Of a stretch of DNA of 64,000 bases, positions 1 through 8,647 are shown in pieces. The translations under genes were made by a program, and so were the position numbers. The DNA is from JAOAFX01 sp049700315 (lineage in GTDB: Bacteria > Hydrothermota > Tepidihabitantia > SM23-42 > JAOAFX01): positions 1-64,000 of the forward strand of contig JBNAVN010000002.1 in NCBI GenBank assembly GCA_049700315.1. Direction: 5' to 3'. The stretch's first letter is position 1, and each line of letters begins with the position of its first letter. The notes under the pieces were generated by a model. The model had not been told where the DNA came from and did not search any database. It saw only the letters and a program-made list of their open reading frames with translations.

Positions 1-75
1 TCTCCCGAAAAGATCAATTTTATTTGGGTAAGATTTTATTTTGATGAAAGACGGACCTGTAGAATCCTCAAGCCA

Positions 76-103
76 TTGACATATGTTGTAATTAGGATAA
101 AAT
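76..103 (+). promoter_or_regulatory. rtcB promoter
   Basis: TTGACA at 76-81 and TAAAAT at 98-103 are separated by 16 bp, the spacing seen at nearly every promoter in this window. The predicted transcript has a leader of about 65 nt ending in an AAGGAGG Shine-Dalgarno site (164-170). It should drive rtcB and probably the tldD/tldE genes behind it. Confidence 0.7.
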
Positions 104-175
104 AGATAGTAAAACAATGGGCAACAAAACGAATAGAATGGTCTTTATTTCAAAGTTTGCAATAAGGAGGTCATC

Positions 176-1630
176 ATGGCGTGGCAAGGAGATTTGACAA
201 AATTAGATGAATATCGTTATAAAATTCCAAGGACTTATAAATCAGGGATGAGGACTGATGGGATTATCTATGCATCAGCCCGTATGCTGGAAAAGATAAA
301 GGAAGACCAGGCACCGGAACAGGTTGCAAATGTGGCGACTTTGCCGGGCATTGTGGGATTTTCACTTGCAATGCCTGACATCCACTGGGGATATGGATTT
401 GCAATCGGTGGGGTTGCAGGATTTGATTTAAAAGAAGGCATTATCTCACCAGGCGGTGTTGGTTATGATATAAATTGTGGAGTAAGACTTTTAAGAACAA
501 ATTTAAAATATGAAGAGATTAAAAATAAACTAAAAGAACTTGTCAGGGCAATCTTTGAAAATGTGCCTTCAGGAGTTGGTTCAACCGGAAAGATCAGGAT
601 TGATGACCGAGAAGTAAAAGAAGTGATGCTCTATGGTGCACAATGGGCATTAAAAAAAGGATACGGCTGGAAAAGAGATATTGAGAAGATAGAAGAGAAT
701 GGTATGCTCAAAGGTGCAAATCCAGAAAGGGTTTCAAAAAGGGCGATTGAAAGAGGAAGGCCCCAATTAGGCACGCTCGGTGCAGGGAATCACTTTCTTG
801 AGATACAAATTGTTGAAGATATATATGACCCTGAATCAGCAAAGATAATGGGAATATATGAGGTCGGACAGATAACTGTAATGATTCACACCGGTTCAAG
901 GGGTCTTGGTTATCAAATCTGTGATGACAATGTAAAAACCCTGGGCAATGCTGTAAGAAAATATGGAATTAATATTCCTGATCGCCAGCTTGCCTGTGCA
1001 CCGATTGAATCACCCGAAGGAAAGTCATATTTTGAGCAGATGGCCTGTGCTGCAAATTATGCCTGGGCAAATCGCCAGTGTATAATGCACTGGATCAGAG
1101 AGGCATTTGAAAAAGTCCTCGGTAAAAAGGCAGAGGAACTTGGAATGGAATTGATCTATGATGTCGCCCACAACATTGCCAAGTTTGAGGAACATAAAAT
1201 AGATGGAGAGACAAGAAAGTTATGTGTCCATCGCAAGGGTGCAACAAGGGCATTCTCAGCTGGGCATAAAGATATTCCAGAAATTTATAAAAAGATAGGA
1301 CAGCCTGTTTTGATCCCTGGAGATATGGGTTCACATTCATATCTCTTGTTGGGAACTGAACAGGCAATGAGAGAAACATTTGGTTCAACCTGTCATGGTG
1401 CAGGAAGGCTTTTATCAAGGACAAAGGCACTTGATGTGACAAGAGGAAGAAGGATTGATAAAGAACTTGAAGCAAAAGGGATATATGTTCTCTGTGCATC
1501 AAATGAGGTCTTGAGAGAAGAGGTTCCTGAGGCGTATAAAGATATTGATATGGTGATTGATGCAGTTGTGGGCGCCGGGATATCAAAAAAAGTTGCACGT
1601 ATGAGACCATTGGGTGTGGTGAAAGGATAA
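176..1630 (+). CDS. rtcB: RNA-splicing ligase RtcB
   Basis: This 484-residue protein is an RtcB-family GTP-dependent RNA ligase, which joins 2',3'-cyclic phosphate (or 3'-phosphate) and 5'-OH RNA ends in tRNA splicing or RNA repair. The metal and guanylylation residues are all visible: Cys101 in DINCGVR, His206 in GAGNHFLEI, His238 in HTGSRG, His332 in AHN and the GMP-accepting His407 in CHGAGR. The numbering is close to the archaeal (Pyrococcus) enzyme, and the length matches that long form rather than the roughly 410-residue E. coli type. The ATG has an AAGGAGG site 5 nt upstream. No archease gene is visible nearby. tldD starts 4 nt downstream, so the two are probably co-transcribed. Confidence 0.96.
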   Translation: MAWQGDLTKLDEYRYKIPRTYKSGMRTDGIIYASARMLEKIKEDQAPEQVANVATLPGIVGFSLAMPDIHWGYGFAIGGVAGFDLKEGIISPGGVGYDINCGVRLLRTNLKYEEIKNKLKELVRAIFENVPSGVGSTGKIRIDDREVKEVMLYGAQWALKKGYGWKRDIEKIEENGMLKGANPERVSKRAIERGRPQLGTLGAGNHFLEIQIVEDIYDPESAKIMGIYEVGQITVMIHTGSRGLGYQICDDNVKTLGNAVRKYGINIPDRQLACAPIESPEGKSYFEQMACAANYAWANRQCIMHWIREAFEKVLGKKAEELGMELIYDVAHNIAKFEEHKIDGETRKLCVHRKGATRAFSAGHKDIPEIYKKIGQPVLIPGDMGSHSYLLLGTEQAMRETFGSTCHGAGRLLSRTKALDVTRGRRIDKELEAKGIYVLCASNEVLREEVPEAYKDIDMVIDAVVGAGISKKVARMRPLGVVKG

Positions 1631-1634
1631 AAAA

Positions 1635-2999
1635 ATGATAGAAAAATTAAAATCCTTACTTTCAAAAATAAATGCAAATTATGCAGATTTAAGATACGAA
1701 ATTAAGACCGAGACAAAAATCATTTTTTCAGGCCGGGAAATCACTGAGGTCAGTTCCTGCCCAGCCGATGGTTTTGTCCTGAGAGTTATCAAAGATAAAT
1801 CACTTGCGACAACAACATTTACAAAAGAACAGGACTTTGAAAAGGCTATGAAAACAGCACTGTCAAATGCAGAGATTATGGCTCAAAATAACTGCATACC
1901 GGTTGAATTTGCATCAGTACCTGTTGTAAAAGACAAGTTTATACCTGAACTCAAAGAAGACCCGGAAAAAATTCCTGTTGAAGAAAAGATAGAACTCACA
2001 CGATATTATAATGAGATACCATATAAAATACCGGGAATTATACACACTGATATCGGTTATAGTGAAGTGATAAGAGAGAAATGTTTTGTAAATACCGAGG
2101 GAACTGAAATATTGGAAAAACTCGTTACTACCCGTATTAATGGTTCTATAATAAGTAGTAATGGAAAATTAATCCAGACTGTCCGTGTCGGCATTGGTGG
2201 GAGCAACGGGTTTGGTGTTTTGAGAAATCGTGAAGAGCAATTTATAAAAAAATCAGAGATTGCCAGCAGGTTGTTGAATGCTACACCGGTAAAGGCAGGT
2301 GTTTATAATGTGATACTGAATCAAAATCTCGCTGGAGTATTCACCCATGAAGCATTCGGACATTTCTCAGAGGCAGATTTGATTGAAAATAATCCCACAA
2401 TGCGGGCGAAGATGCAAATCGGTGCAAAGCTCGGGGTTGATATATTGAATATCGTTGATGACCCAACAGTTCCTGATCAGTTAGGATTTTATAAATATGA
2501 TGATGAAGGGGTTATGGTAAAGCCAGTCCACTTGTTGAAAGACGGTGTTTTGGTTGGCAGACTCCATTCCCGACGCACTGCAACCGCATTCAATGAGACT
2601 CCTAATGGCCATTGCGTTGCGGAAGATTATCGTTATCCACCAATAATCCGTATGGGGACAATATTTATCCAGCCTGCTGATAAATCATTTGAAGAATTAC
2701 TAGAAATACTGGGAGATGGCCTTTATCTCTGTGATGCAATGGGTGGGCAGACAAGTGGTGAAAACTTTACATTTGCTGCCCAGTATGGATACATTGTAAA
2801 AAATGGCAGAATTACAGATATGATTAGAGATATAAACATCTCGGGTAATCTCTATGCAGCATTGAACAACATTCAGGCAATCGGCAATGATTTAAAGCTT
2901 GGTGAGGTTGGTGGCTGTGGTAAAGGACAGATGAATATCCGTTCCTGTTATGGTGCACCACACATCATTATTAAAAATGCGGTGATCGGAGGTGTATAA
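1635..2999 (+). CDS. tldD: TldD-family metalloprotease subunit
   Basis: This 454-residue protein belongs to the TldD/PmbA peptidase U62 family. TldD is the catalytic subunit of the TldD/TldE heterodimer, a zinc metalloprotease known to trim unfolded peptides and some ribosomally made natural-product precursors. The zinc motif HEAFGH lies at residues 238-243, and a Cys near residue 428 (GGCGKGQ) is in the position of the third ligand. The stop overlaps the ATG of the next gene by one base (TAATG), so the two subunits are translationally coupled. No peptide precursor gene is visible nearby, so a housekeeping proteolytic role is as likely as peptide maturation. Confidence 0.92.
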   Translation: MIEKLKSLLSKINANYADLRYEIKTETKIIFSGREITEVSSCPADGFVLRVIKDKSLATTTFTKEQDFEKAMKTALSNAEIMAQNNCIPVEFASVPVVKDKFIPELKEDPEKIPVEEKIELTRYYNEIPYKIPGIIHTDIGYSEVIREKCFVNTEGTEILEKLVTTRINGSIISSNGKLIQTVRVGIGGSNGFGVLRNREEQFIKKSEIASRLLNATPVKAGVYNVILNQNLAGVFTHEAFGHFSEADLIENNPTMRAKMQIGAKLGVDILNIVDDPTVPDQLGFYKYDDEGVMVKPVHLLKDGVLVGRLHSRRTATAFNETPNGHCVAEDYRYPPIIRMGTIFIQPADKSFEELLEILGDGLYLCDAMGGQTSGENFTFAAQYGYIVKNGRITDMIRDINISGNLYAALNNIQAIGNDLKLGEVGGCGKGQMNIRSCYGAPHIIIKNAVIGGV

Positions 3000-4312
3000 T
3001 GAAAGAATTCCTGTCAAAGATAAAAACAAAAGTGGACCAGGCTGAAATTTATCATTATGAAACAATTTTGAATGTGATTGATTTTCAAAATGGAAAATTG
3101 ACCGAACTTGAAGGGAAGATTCAATCCGGCTACTCACTAAGGATAATCAAAGACCACAACATTGGTTTTGCCTATACAAAGAATCTTAACAATCCCGAAT
3201 TATTGTTAGAAGGTGCATTGAGCTCATTAAAAGCCGAAACAAAGACAAATCTGAGATTTCCTGAAAATAAAAATAAAAGCAAATTAAAAAATTATGACCC
3301 GGGAATAGAAAATGTTACGAATAAGGTAGTGGTAGAAGAATGCAAAAAGATAATTAAGACACTTAAAGAAAAATTAGATACAAAAATAGATGTCCGTATT
3401 ATCTATGGAACTGAAAAAATCCAGATAATGAATACCAACAATTCTGAACTATCAGAGGTTTTCTCCACATATATGTTAGTCTGTGATGTAGTATTTCCCA
3501 ATACTGCAGGTGGTTTGTACTATCTATGCCGAAACAAAAATTTTACGCCCACCTCAGAAGTAGATTTAAACAATATGATTGAAATGTATCAGAAGGCATT
3601 GACCGAAAGGAAAATACAGAGTGGTAAAATGAAGGTTTTATTTTTGCCTACAACCCTTTATGCACTGCTCTGGCGTCTACAAAGTGGAACATCAGGAGGC
3701 AATATATACTATAAAAAATCGCCATTGATAAATAAGATTGGTGAGAAAATCTTCAGTGAGAAATTGACCATATATGAAGACCCGCATAATGAAAACTATC
3801 CTTTTGCCCGAGCATTTGATGATGAAGCATCGCCAACAAAAAAACTGATGATTGTTGAAAAAGGTGTGCTAAAAAATTTCTATTATGACCTTTTTTATGC
3901 AGATAAAATGGGTGTGGCATCAACCGGTAATGGATATAAAGGTGCGATGTGGGGTGGTGAATATGCAGCACTCAAGCCGATTCCGGCACTTGAACACCTT
4001 ATCATAGAACCAGGCGAAAAGAGTCTCCAGGAGATTATTCGCTCTATGGATAAAGGTGTAATTGTTGCAGGTGTCCTTGGTGCCCACAGCGGCAATATTC
4101 CCAATGGCGATTTTTCAATTGGAATTGACCCCTGTTTATATGTTGAGAATGGCGAAATTCTCGGTCGGGCAAAAAATACGATGATTGCTGGCAATATCTA
4201 TGATGTGATGAAGAATGTTGTTGAGATTGAAAACAAACTCCATCCAACATATATGGCAGGAAAGGCAATCCCGGCAATTTTGTTTGATGATATAATGGTT
4301 GTCAGTGCATAA
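2999..4312 (+). CDS. pmbA: TldE/PmbA-family protein
   Basis: This 437-residue protein is the TldE (PmbA) partner of the preceding TldD. It has the general U62 fold and C-terminal glycine-rich segments (GVLGAHSGNIPNGDFSIG) but lacks the HExxxH zinc motif, as expected for the non-catalytic subunit. Its ATG overlaps the tldD stop by one base. The pair forms a heterodimer in the cytoplasm in characterised members. No Shine-Dalgarno site of its own is obvious, consistent with coupled translation. Confidence 0.88.
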   Translation: MKEFLSKIKTKVDQAEIYHYETILNVIDFQNGKLTELEGKIQSGYSLRIIKDHNIGFAYTKNLNNPELLLEGALSSLKAETKTNLRFPENKNKSKLKNYDPGIENVTNKVVVEECKKIIKTLKEKLDTKIDVRIIYGTEKIQIMNTNNSELSEVFSTYMLVCDVVFPNTAGGLYYLCRNKNFTPTSEVDLNNMIEMYQKALTERKIQSGKMKVLFLPTTLYALLWRLQSGTSGGNIYYKKSPLINKIGEKIFSEKLTIYEDPHNENYPFARAFDDEASPTKKLMIVEKGVLKNFYYDLFYADKMGVASTGNGYKGAMWGGEYAALKPIPALEHLIIEPGEKSLQEIIRSMDKGVIVAGVLGAHSGNIPNGDFSIGIDPCLYVENGEILGRAKNTMIAGNIYDVMKNVVEIENKLHPTYMAGKAIPAILFDDIMVVSA

Positions 4313-4382
4313 ATAGCAACCTGCAGTTATCTTAATGAACGATGACCCTCTAAACCTTATTTCTGCCTGCACTTGATTTGAT

Positions 4383-6158
4383 ATGGAAAATGCTATAAGA
4401 CAAGAAATCAACCAGGCTCCATCAACACCTGGTGTTTATATATTCAAAAGTCAAAAAAATAAACCATTATATATTGGTAAGGCGAGCAATTTAAAAAATC
4501 GTCTCAATTCATATCTGAAAAATCCTGACCCAAGGATAAATAAAATAATAGCAAATTCTTCTGATATTGATATAATAATCACAAATTCTGATACCGAGGC
4601 ATTGACCCTTGAAGAATCTTTGATAAAACTCCACAAGCCAAAATATAATATCCGCTTAAAAGATGACAAAAAATTTCCTTATTTGAAAATCACTGTCCAG
4701 GAAGAATTTCCAAGGATATTTTTTACAAGAAATTTAAAACAGGATGGTTCACTCATATTTGGTCCTTATACAAGTGCCCGTGCCCTCAGACAAACAAGGG
4801 ATGCATTATGCAAAATATTTAAACTCGCCTCCTGTAATAAGGATTTTACAAAACCCCTTGCCCGTCCCTGTCTTTCTGCACATATCGGTAGATGTAGTGC
4901 ACCCTGTGTGCGAAAAATATCTAAAGAAGAATATCAAAACCTCGTAAAAAAGGCAATAAAATTTCTAAAGGGTGAATCTGATGAGCTTACAAAGGCAATT
5001 GAAGAGCGGATGTGGGATTATGCAAAAAAAGAGAATTTTGAGGCGGCAAAGATTTTAAGGGATGAATTATTTGCAATAAGAAGGATAACCCAGCGCCAGC
5101 AGATCGTCACCAATGATGGTGTGAATCGCGATGTGATTGGATTTGCCCGAAGCGGTATCCACTCCACTGCCTGTCTTTTTAGAATCAGGGAAGACCGATT
5201 GATATCAAAAGAGAGATACCATCTGAAGATTTCCAAAGATGAAACTGATGAAAATATTATCTCGGCATTTATCCGGCTTATTTATACCCATATCTCTTTC
5301 CTTCCTGAAGAAATAATCGTTGCAAAAGAACCGAATGATTGGGAAATCCAGAAGAGATGGTTTGAAGAGAAGGGTGTCCAGATAAAATTTGTGATTCCAT
5401 CTAAATCAGAGTTGAAAAATCTTCTTGAATGGGCAGAAAAAAATGCTGAGGTAGAACTTGCGGGTGTTGTGATTTCAAAGAAAACACCGACTCCAATCAT
5501 TGAATTACAGAATATCCTCCATCTGGAAAAACCACCAAGATGGATTGAGGCATTTGATGTGTCAAATTTGAAAGAGAAATTTGCGGTTGGTTCATCTGTA
5601 GCATTCTACGATGGAAAACCACACAAAAAATTATATCGCCATTACCGGATAAAAAGGGTAAAAGGACAGAATGATTTTGCAATGATAAAGGAGATAGTTT
5701 CAAGACGGCTTGATGACATAAAATCTAATGATCAGATGCCTGACATATTATTGATTGATGGTGGAAAGGCACAACAAAATGCAGCACGGGAAGTAATTAA
5801 ACAGATTGAACTACCCATTCCGGTATTTGCGATTGCCAAGAGGAGTGACCAATTGTATTATCCTGACGCCAGGGTTGTTTCTTTACCTTCCCTTTCAAGA
5901 AGTGTTATTTTATTAAAAAGAATCCGTGATGAAGCACACAGATTTGCCATAACTTACCATAGAAAGGTCAGGGCAAGAGGACTCACCAAATCTTTACTTG
6001 ATAATATTCCTGGAATTGGTAAAAAAAGAAAAATAATCCTGCTCAAACATTTTGGAAGTGTAGATGGGATAAAAAAAGCAGGTGAAGAAGATATTGCAAA
6101 AGTTCTGGGGATTGGCAAAAAGGTTGCCCGTATAATATACGAAGCATTGCATCAGTAG
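4383..6158 (+). CDS. uvrC: UvrABC excinuclease subunit C
   Basis: This 591-residue UvrC makes the dual incisions in nucleotide excision repair. Visible parts in order are the N-terminal GIY-YIG nuclease (PGVYIFKSQKNKPLYIGKAS), a UVR motif that binds UvrB near residues 207-242, the RNase H-like C-terminal nuclease (IEAFDVSN, LLIDGGKAQ, RDEAHRFA) and a tandem helix-hairpin-helix ending with GIGKKVARIIYEAL. The length is normal for the family. It lies 70 nt after tldE. I see neither a strong Shine-Dalgarno site nor a TTGACA/TATAAT promoter in that gap, so it may be read through from the rtcB operon. Confidence 0.96.
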   Translation: MENAIRQEINQAPSTPGVYIFKSQKNKPLYIGKASNLKNRLNSYLKNPDPRINKIIANSSDIDIIITNSDTEALTLEESLIKLHKPKYNIRLKDDKKFPYLKITVQEEFPRIFFTRNLKQDGSLIFGPYTSARALRQTRDALCKIFKLASCNKDFTKPLARPCLSAHIGRCSAPCVRKISKEEYQNLVKKAIKFLKGESDELTKAIEERMWDYAKKENFEAAKILRDELFAIRRITQRQQIVTNDGVNRDVIGFARSGIHSTACLFRIREDRLISKERYHLKISKDETDENIISAFIRLIYTHISFLPEEIIVAKEPNDWEIQKRWFEEKGVQIKFVIPSKSELKNLLEWAEKNAEVELAGVVISKKTPTPIIELQNILHLEKPPRWIEAFDVSNLKEKFAVGSSVAFYDGKPHKKLYRHYRIKRVKGQNDFAMIKEIVSRRLDDIKSNDQMPDILLIDGGKAQQNAAREVIKQIELPIPVFAIAKRSDQLYYPDARVVSLPSLSRSVILLKRIRDEAHRFAITYHRKVRARGLTKSLLDNIPGIGKKRKIILLKHFGSVDGIKKAGEEDIAKVLGIGKKVARIIYEALHQ

Positions 6159-6258
6159 TTGAGAAATCATATTCTTTTCAAAGTGATGGCTTCGTTTGGC
6201 GGTTATGTTCCCCCCTTAGAAAAGAAGCAATGAAGGATAAGTTGAATATTATATAGAT

Positions 6259-6294
6259 ATATGCACAATTGTACATATTTAAATATGTGCATAT
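6259..6294. repeat. Nested palindromes between convergent genes
   Basis: Outer arms ATATGCACA (6259-6267) and TGTGCATAT (6286-6294) are perfect inverted repeats, and a 16-bp perfect palindrome ACATATTTAAATATGT (6273-6288) sits inside and overlaps the right arm. The site lies in the 190-nt gap between uvrC and the convergent barrel gene. It lacks a T-run, so it is not a typical intrinsic terminator. Nothing else was recognised in 6159-6348. Confidence 0.45.
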
Positions 6295-6348
6295 GTAAAT
6301 ATACAGGATATGGTAAGATGAATAAATCGTATTTTTATCTGCGCAATA

Positions 6349-6963
6349 TCAGAATCTTCCGAATTTGAATGTTATATGACCTGCTCCACCGCTCAATCCC
6401 TTATCGCTCACTCCATCAAGATCAGTTCCATTAATGTAGCGATATGAACCACCGATATCAATACGAAAACACCTGGTAATATTCAATGTCATTTCTGCAG
6501 ATGGTTCAAAAACGAAAAAAGCATCATCATACCAGGATTCGTAGTAAGCGGTTCTATAACATAAACTTCCACCACCAATAAGCGTATTAACACCAAAGTG
6601 AACAAGTTTTCTAGAACCAAAGACCAACTCAAGAATCAAACCGCCATATCCAAAATCCATCGTATAATTCCGTAGGGGATAGTCAGTGTGCACAGTCATC
6701 GGATTTGCCAATCCATACCCACCACCACCAACAGCAAACACATGATTGAAAATAAAACCACCTCTACCACCAATAAGACAAGCGAATTCCTGGTTCATTT
6801 CGCTAAACTTCACTACTAAACCACCAAAAATACCATTTTCAACCGGTCCTCTTACCAATACTTCATCCTGCTTTTCTTTGGGCACGACCTCAACATTCAA
6901 ATTTTTCCTGCCTGCAATTCCTGTGCTTGAGATAAGGATACAGATTAGTATCATATTTCTCAT
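6349..6963 (-). CDS. Secreted barrel-like protein, unknown function
   Basis: This 204-residue protein is not recognised by name. It starts with a signal peptide (MRNMILICILISSTGIAG) and continues as alternating hydrophobic and polar, glycine- and aromatic-rich strands ending in FKFGRF with a C-terminal phenylalanine, typical of small outer membrane beta-barrels. The ATG has a GGAG Shine-Dalgarno site. A promoter (7034-7061) and a palindrome (7067-7081) lie upstream and resemble the region upstream of another barrel-like gene at 21879-22325. Membrane localisation is inferred from composition only. Confidence 0.65.
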   Translation of the reverse strand: MRNMILICILISSTGIAGRKNLNVEVVPKEKQDEVLVRGPVENGIFGGLVVKFSEMNQEFACLIGGRGGFIFNHVFAVGGGGYGLANPMTVHTDYPLRNYTMDFGYGGLILELVFGSRKLVHFGVNTLIGGGSLCYRTAYYESWYDDAFFVFEPSAEMTLNITRCFRIDIGGSYRYINGTDLDGVSDKGLSGGAGHITFKFGRF

Positions 6964-7033
6964 TATGGTCTCCTTTCTGAGAATAAAGAGTGCAAAAAAT
7001 GTGCCAGAAAAAACATACGATATTTCAATGGAT

Positions 7034-7061
7034 TTTATAAGAAATGGCTAAAATTTGTGAA
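7034..7061 (-). promoter_or_regulatory. Promoter of barrel gene 6349-6963
   Basis: On the minus strand TTCACA (7056-7061) and TATAAA (7034-7039) are 16 bp apart, followed by a leader of about 65 nt with a Shine-Dalgarno site. The -35 box begins 5 bp after the 7067-7081 palindrome, so a protein bound there would be placed to affect this promoter. Confidence 0.5.
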
Positions 7062-7066
7062 TATTG

Positions 7067-7081
7067 GCACAAAAATTGTGC
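7067..7081. promoter_or_regulatory. Palindromic operator-like site, copy A
   Basis: GCACAA-AAA-TTGTGC is a perfect 6-bp inverted repeat with a 3-bp centre, just upstream of the promoter of the barrel gene at 6349-6963. The same arms with TTT at the centre recur at 22517-22531. The flanking 24 bases also match at 15 positions. No regulator can be named. Confidence 0.45.
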
Positions 7082-7089
7082 AATTATGT

Positions 7090-7134
7090 TATTTTGCAAC
7101 ATTCTTCTGCCTGCTGAAAAAATGTTGCAATTTG
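7090..7134. repeat. Dispersed 45-nt hairpin repeat, copy 1
   Basis: This 45-nt element matches 61902-61946 at 43 of 45 positions. It forms a hairpin: arms around GCAACATT and AATGTTGC, extended by TTC/GAA, enclose the loop TGCCTGCT. It directly abuts the mcsB stop codon (7135-7137). It has no good T-run on either strand, so it looks more like a REP-type repeat than a terminator. Confidence 0.75.
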
Positions 7135-8181
7135 TCAATTATCTTTCTTTGTCAACCTGTTACGAATATACTCTGCCCTTTTTGCATCCCTTTCTTGTTC
7201 TTCAAATATTTCACCGTAGTACAACTGAATATTTCCTGGTCTTGCTATCAGCATTATTTCATTAAGAACACTTACATCAATATCTTTTACAATTCCCAAT
7301 CCAATACCCAATCTTACTGCTGAAATAAGATTCAAAACCTCATCACTGCTCATCATCCTTGCTGAACAGAGTATTGCCAGACTCCGATAAACCTTATCTT
7401 CAAGTTCATTTTTTGCCCTGCTCATTATCACATCCCGCGCTTTTTTCTCAACATCAATGAGCATTCGCGCAAATTTGTTCATTTTCTCTACCAGTTCATC
7501 CTCTTTGAATCCCAGGGTATGCTGGTTAGAGATTTGAAATAAATTACCCTTTATCTCACTCCCTTCACCGTACAAACCCCGCACAGTCATACCAAGGTTA
7601 ATTGTACTTTTTATGATCTTATCAATTTCATTTGTGTAAACCAAGCCGGGCAAATGAAATAATACAGATGCCCTCAGTCCAGTTCCAAGATTTGTTGGAC
7701 AGGAAGTAATAAAACCGTAGTCTTCATTGAATGCATAACCAAGTTCTTGACCAAGTATCTCTTCAACCTCATAGACCTCACTGGCAAGATTAGTTAAATT
7801 CAAACCACAGGATAAACCCTGAATTCTCAAATGGTCTTCCTCATTTACCATTACTGTGATATTCCCTTTTTCGCTGATAAAGACCCCTGTTGGTTGTTCC
7901 TTTCTGATTATCGCTGATGAAATCAAATGGGATTCAAAAAGGGATTCCCGCTCCAGCCCTTTGACCTTTTGTAAAAAAAGATATTTACCCTTGAGATTCA
8001 TTTCTATTGCTGATTTCACAACCTGAACAAGTTTTTCTGCATCTGCTTGCTTCATTTTTATTTCAAATGGTATCCCCTCAATATTCCTTGCTATTCTTAC
8101 TCTCGTAGAGACGATTATCTCGGACTCTTCGCACTGCTGTCTGAATTCAGGTGAAATCAACCACTTGATGTTATCAAACAT
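7135..8181 (-). CDS. mcsB: Protein arginine kinase McsB
   Basis: This 348-residue protein is an ATP:guanido phosphotransferase of the McsB type, which phosphorylates arginine residues on proteins; in Firmicutes this marks them for ClpCP. Diagnostic segments are STRVRIARN (25-33), NEEDHLR (113-119) and CPTNLGTG with the conserved Cys161. The length is typical of bacterial McsB rather than creatine or arginine kinase. The start overlaps the end of mcsA by 8 nt. It is the last gene of lysS-lolC-lolD-mcsA-mcsB. CtsR and ClpC genes are not in this window. Confidence 0.95.
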   Translation of the reverse strand: MFDNIKWLISPEFRQQCEESEIIVSTRVRIARNIEGIPFEIKMKQADAEKLVQVVKSAIEMNLKGKYLFLQKVKGLERESLFESHLISSAIIRKEQPTGVFISEKGNITVMVNEEDHLRIQGLSCGLNLTNLASEVYEVEEILGQELGYAFNEDYGFITSCPTNLGTGLRASVLFHLPGLVYTNEIDKIIKSTINLGMTVRGLYGEGSEIKGNLFQISNQHTLGFKEDELVEKMNKFARMLIDVEKKARDVIMSRAKNELEDKVYRSLAILCSARMMSSDEVLNLISAVRLGIGLGIVKDIDVSVLNEIMLIARPGNIQLYYGEIFEEQERDAKRAEYIRNRLTKKDN

Positions 8182-8647
8182 TTTCCACGCCCAGGGTCTT
8201 TAGTTTATCCCTTATCTGAGCAGCATCCTCATACGCCTCTTTTTCCAGGGCACGTCGCAATTCTTCGCGTAGTTTAAAAACTTCAATCGCCCTCCTGCCT
8301 CCTGATTTTGCCTTTCTGCCAATATGCTTCTCACTCTCCTGGACTTCTTTGATCAGAGTTTTTATATATGGCACAAAAACCAAAAGGCAATTGCTACAAC
8401 CAAACCTTCCTATCTTTTTGAATTCTGAAAGACTAAGGAAACAAACCGGACAGATCACCTTATCATCATCATGGCTCGTATTTTTCAACATTTTTTGGAG
8501 TACTTCCACAGGTGATAATTTCTTATCAATCAACAAACCCTTTTTTCTTGCACAATCCTCACAAAGATGAAGTTCTTTTATTTGACCACCAGAAACATCC
8601 TTATAATAAATACTGGCGGGTTTTTTCTTGCAATCATCACAGAGCAT
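8174..8647 (-). CDS. mcsA: McsA-like zinc-finger/UVR activator protein
   Basis: This 157-residue protein has the McsA layout: an N-terminal CxxC pair (MLCDDC, LCEDC), a second set (CPVCFLSL, FGCSNC) and a C-terminal UVR motif (LREELRRALEKEAYEDAAQI). McsA activates the McsB arginine kinase in Firmicutes. It overlaps mcsB by 8 nt and lolD by 11 nt, so all three are translated as one block. Its placement directly upstream of mcsB supports the kinase-adaptor assignment. Confidence 0.92.
   Translation of the reverse strand: MLCDDCKKKPASIYYKDVSGGQIKELHLCEDCARKKGLLIDKKLSPVEVLQKMLKNTSHDDDKVICPVCFLSLSEFKKIGRFGCSNCLLVFVPYIKTLIKEVQESEKHIGRKAKSGGRRAIEVFKLREELRRALEKEAYEDAAQIRDKLKTLGVENV

Noticed and set aside
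1095..1610. Long open frame on the minus strand inside rtcB
   Set aside because: It lies fully antisense to a clear RtcB gene, has no promoter or Shine-Dalgarno site, and its product is Leu/His/Gln-rich without any domain.
7061..7082. Sigma-54 promoter (TGGCAC then TTGTGC) near 7065
   Set aside because: The GG-N10-GC spacing is wrong (12 bases here) and the sequence is explained as a palindrome also found at 22517 without TGGCAC.
7044..7323. Small plus-strand frames spanning the palindrome and the 45-nt repeat
   Set aside because: They run antisense into mcsB. The repeat is better explained as a hairpin element, and no start signals were seen.
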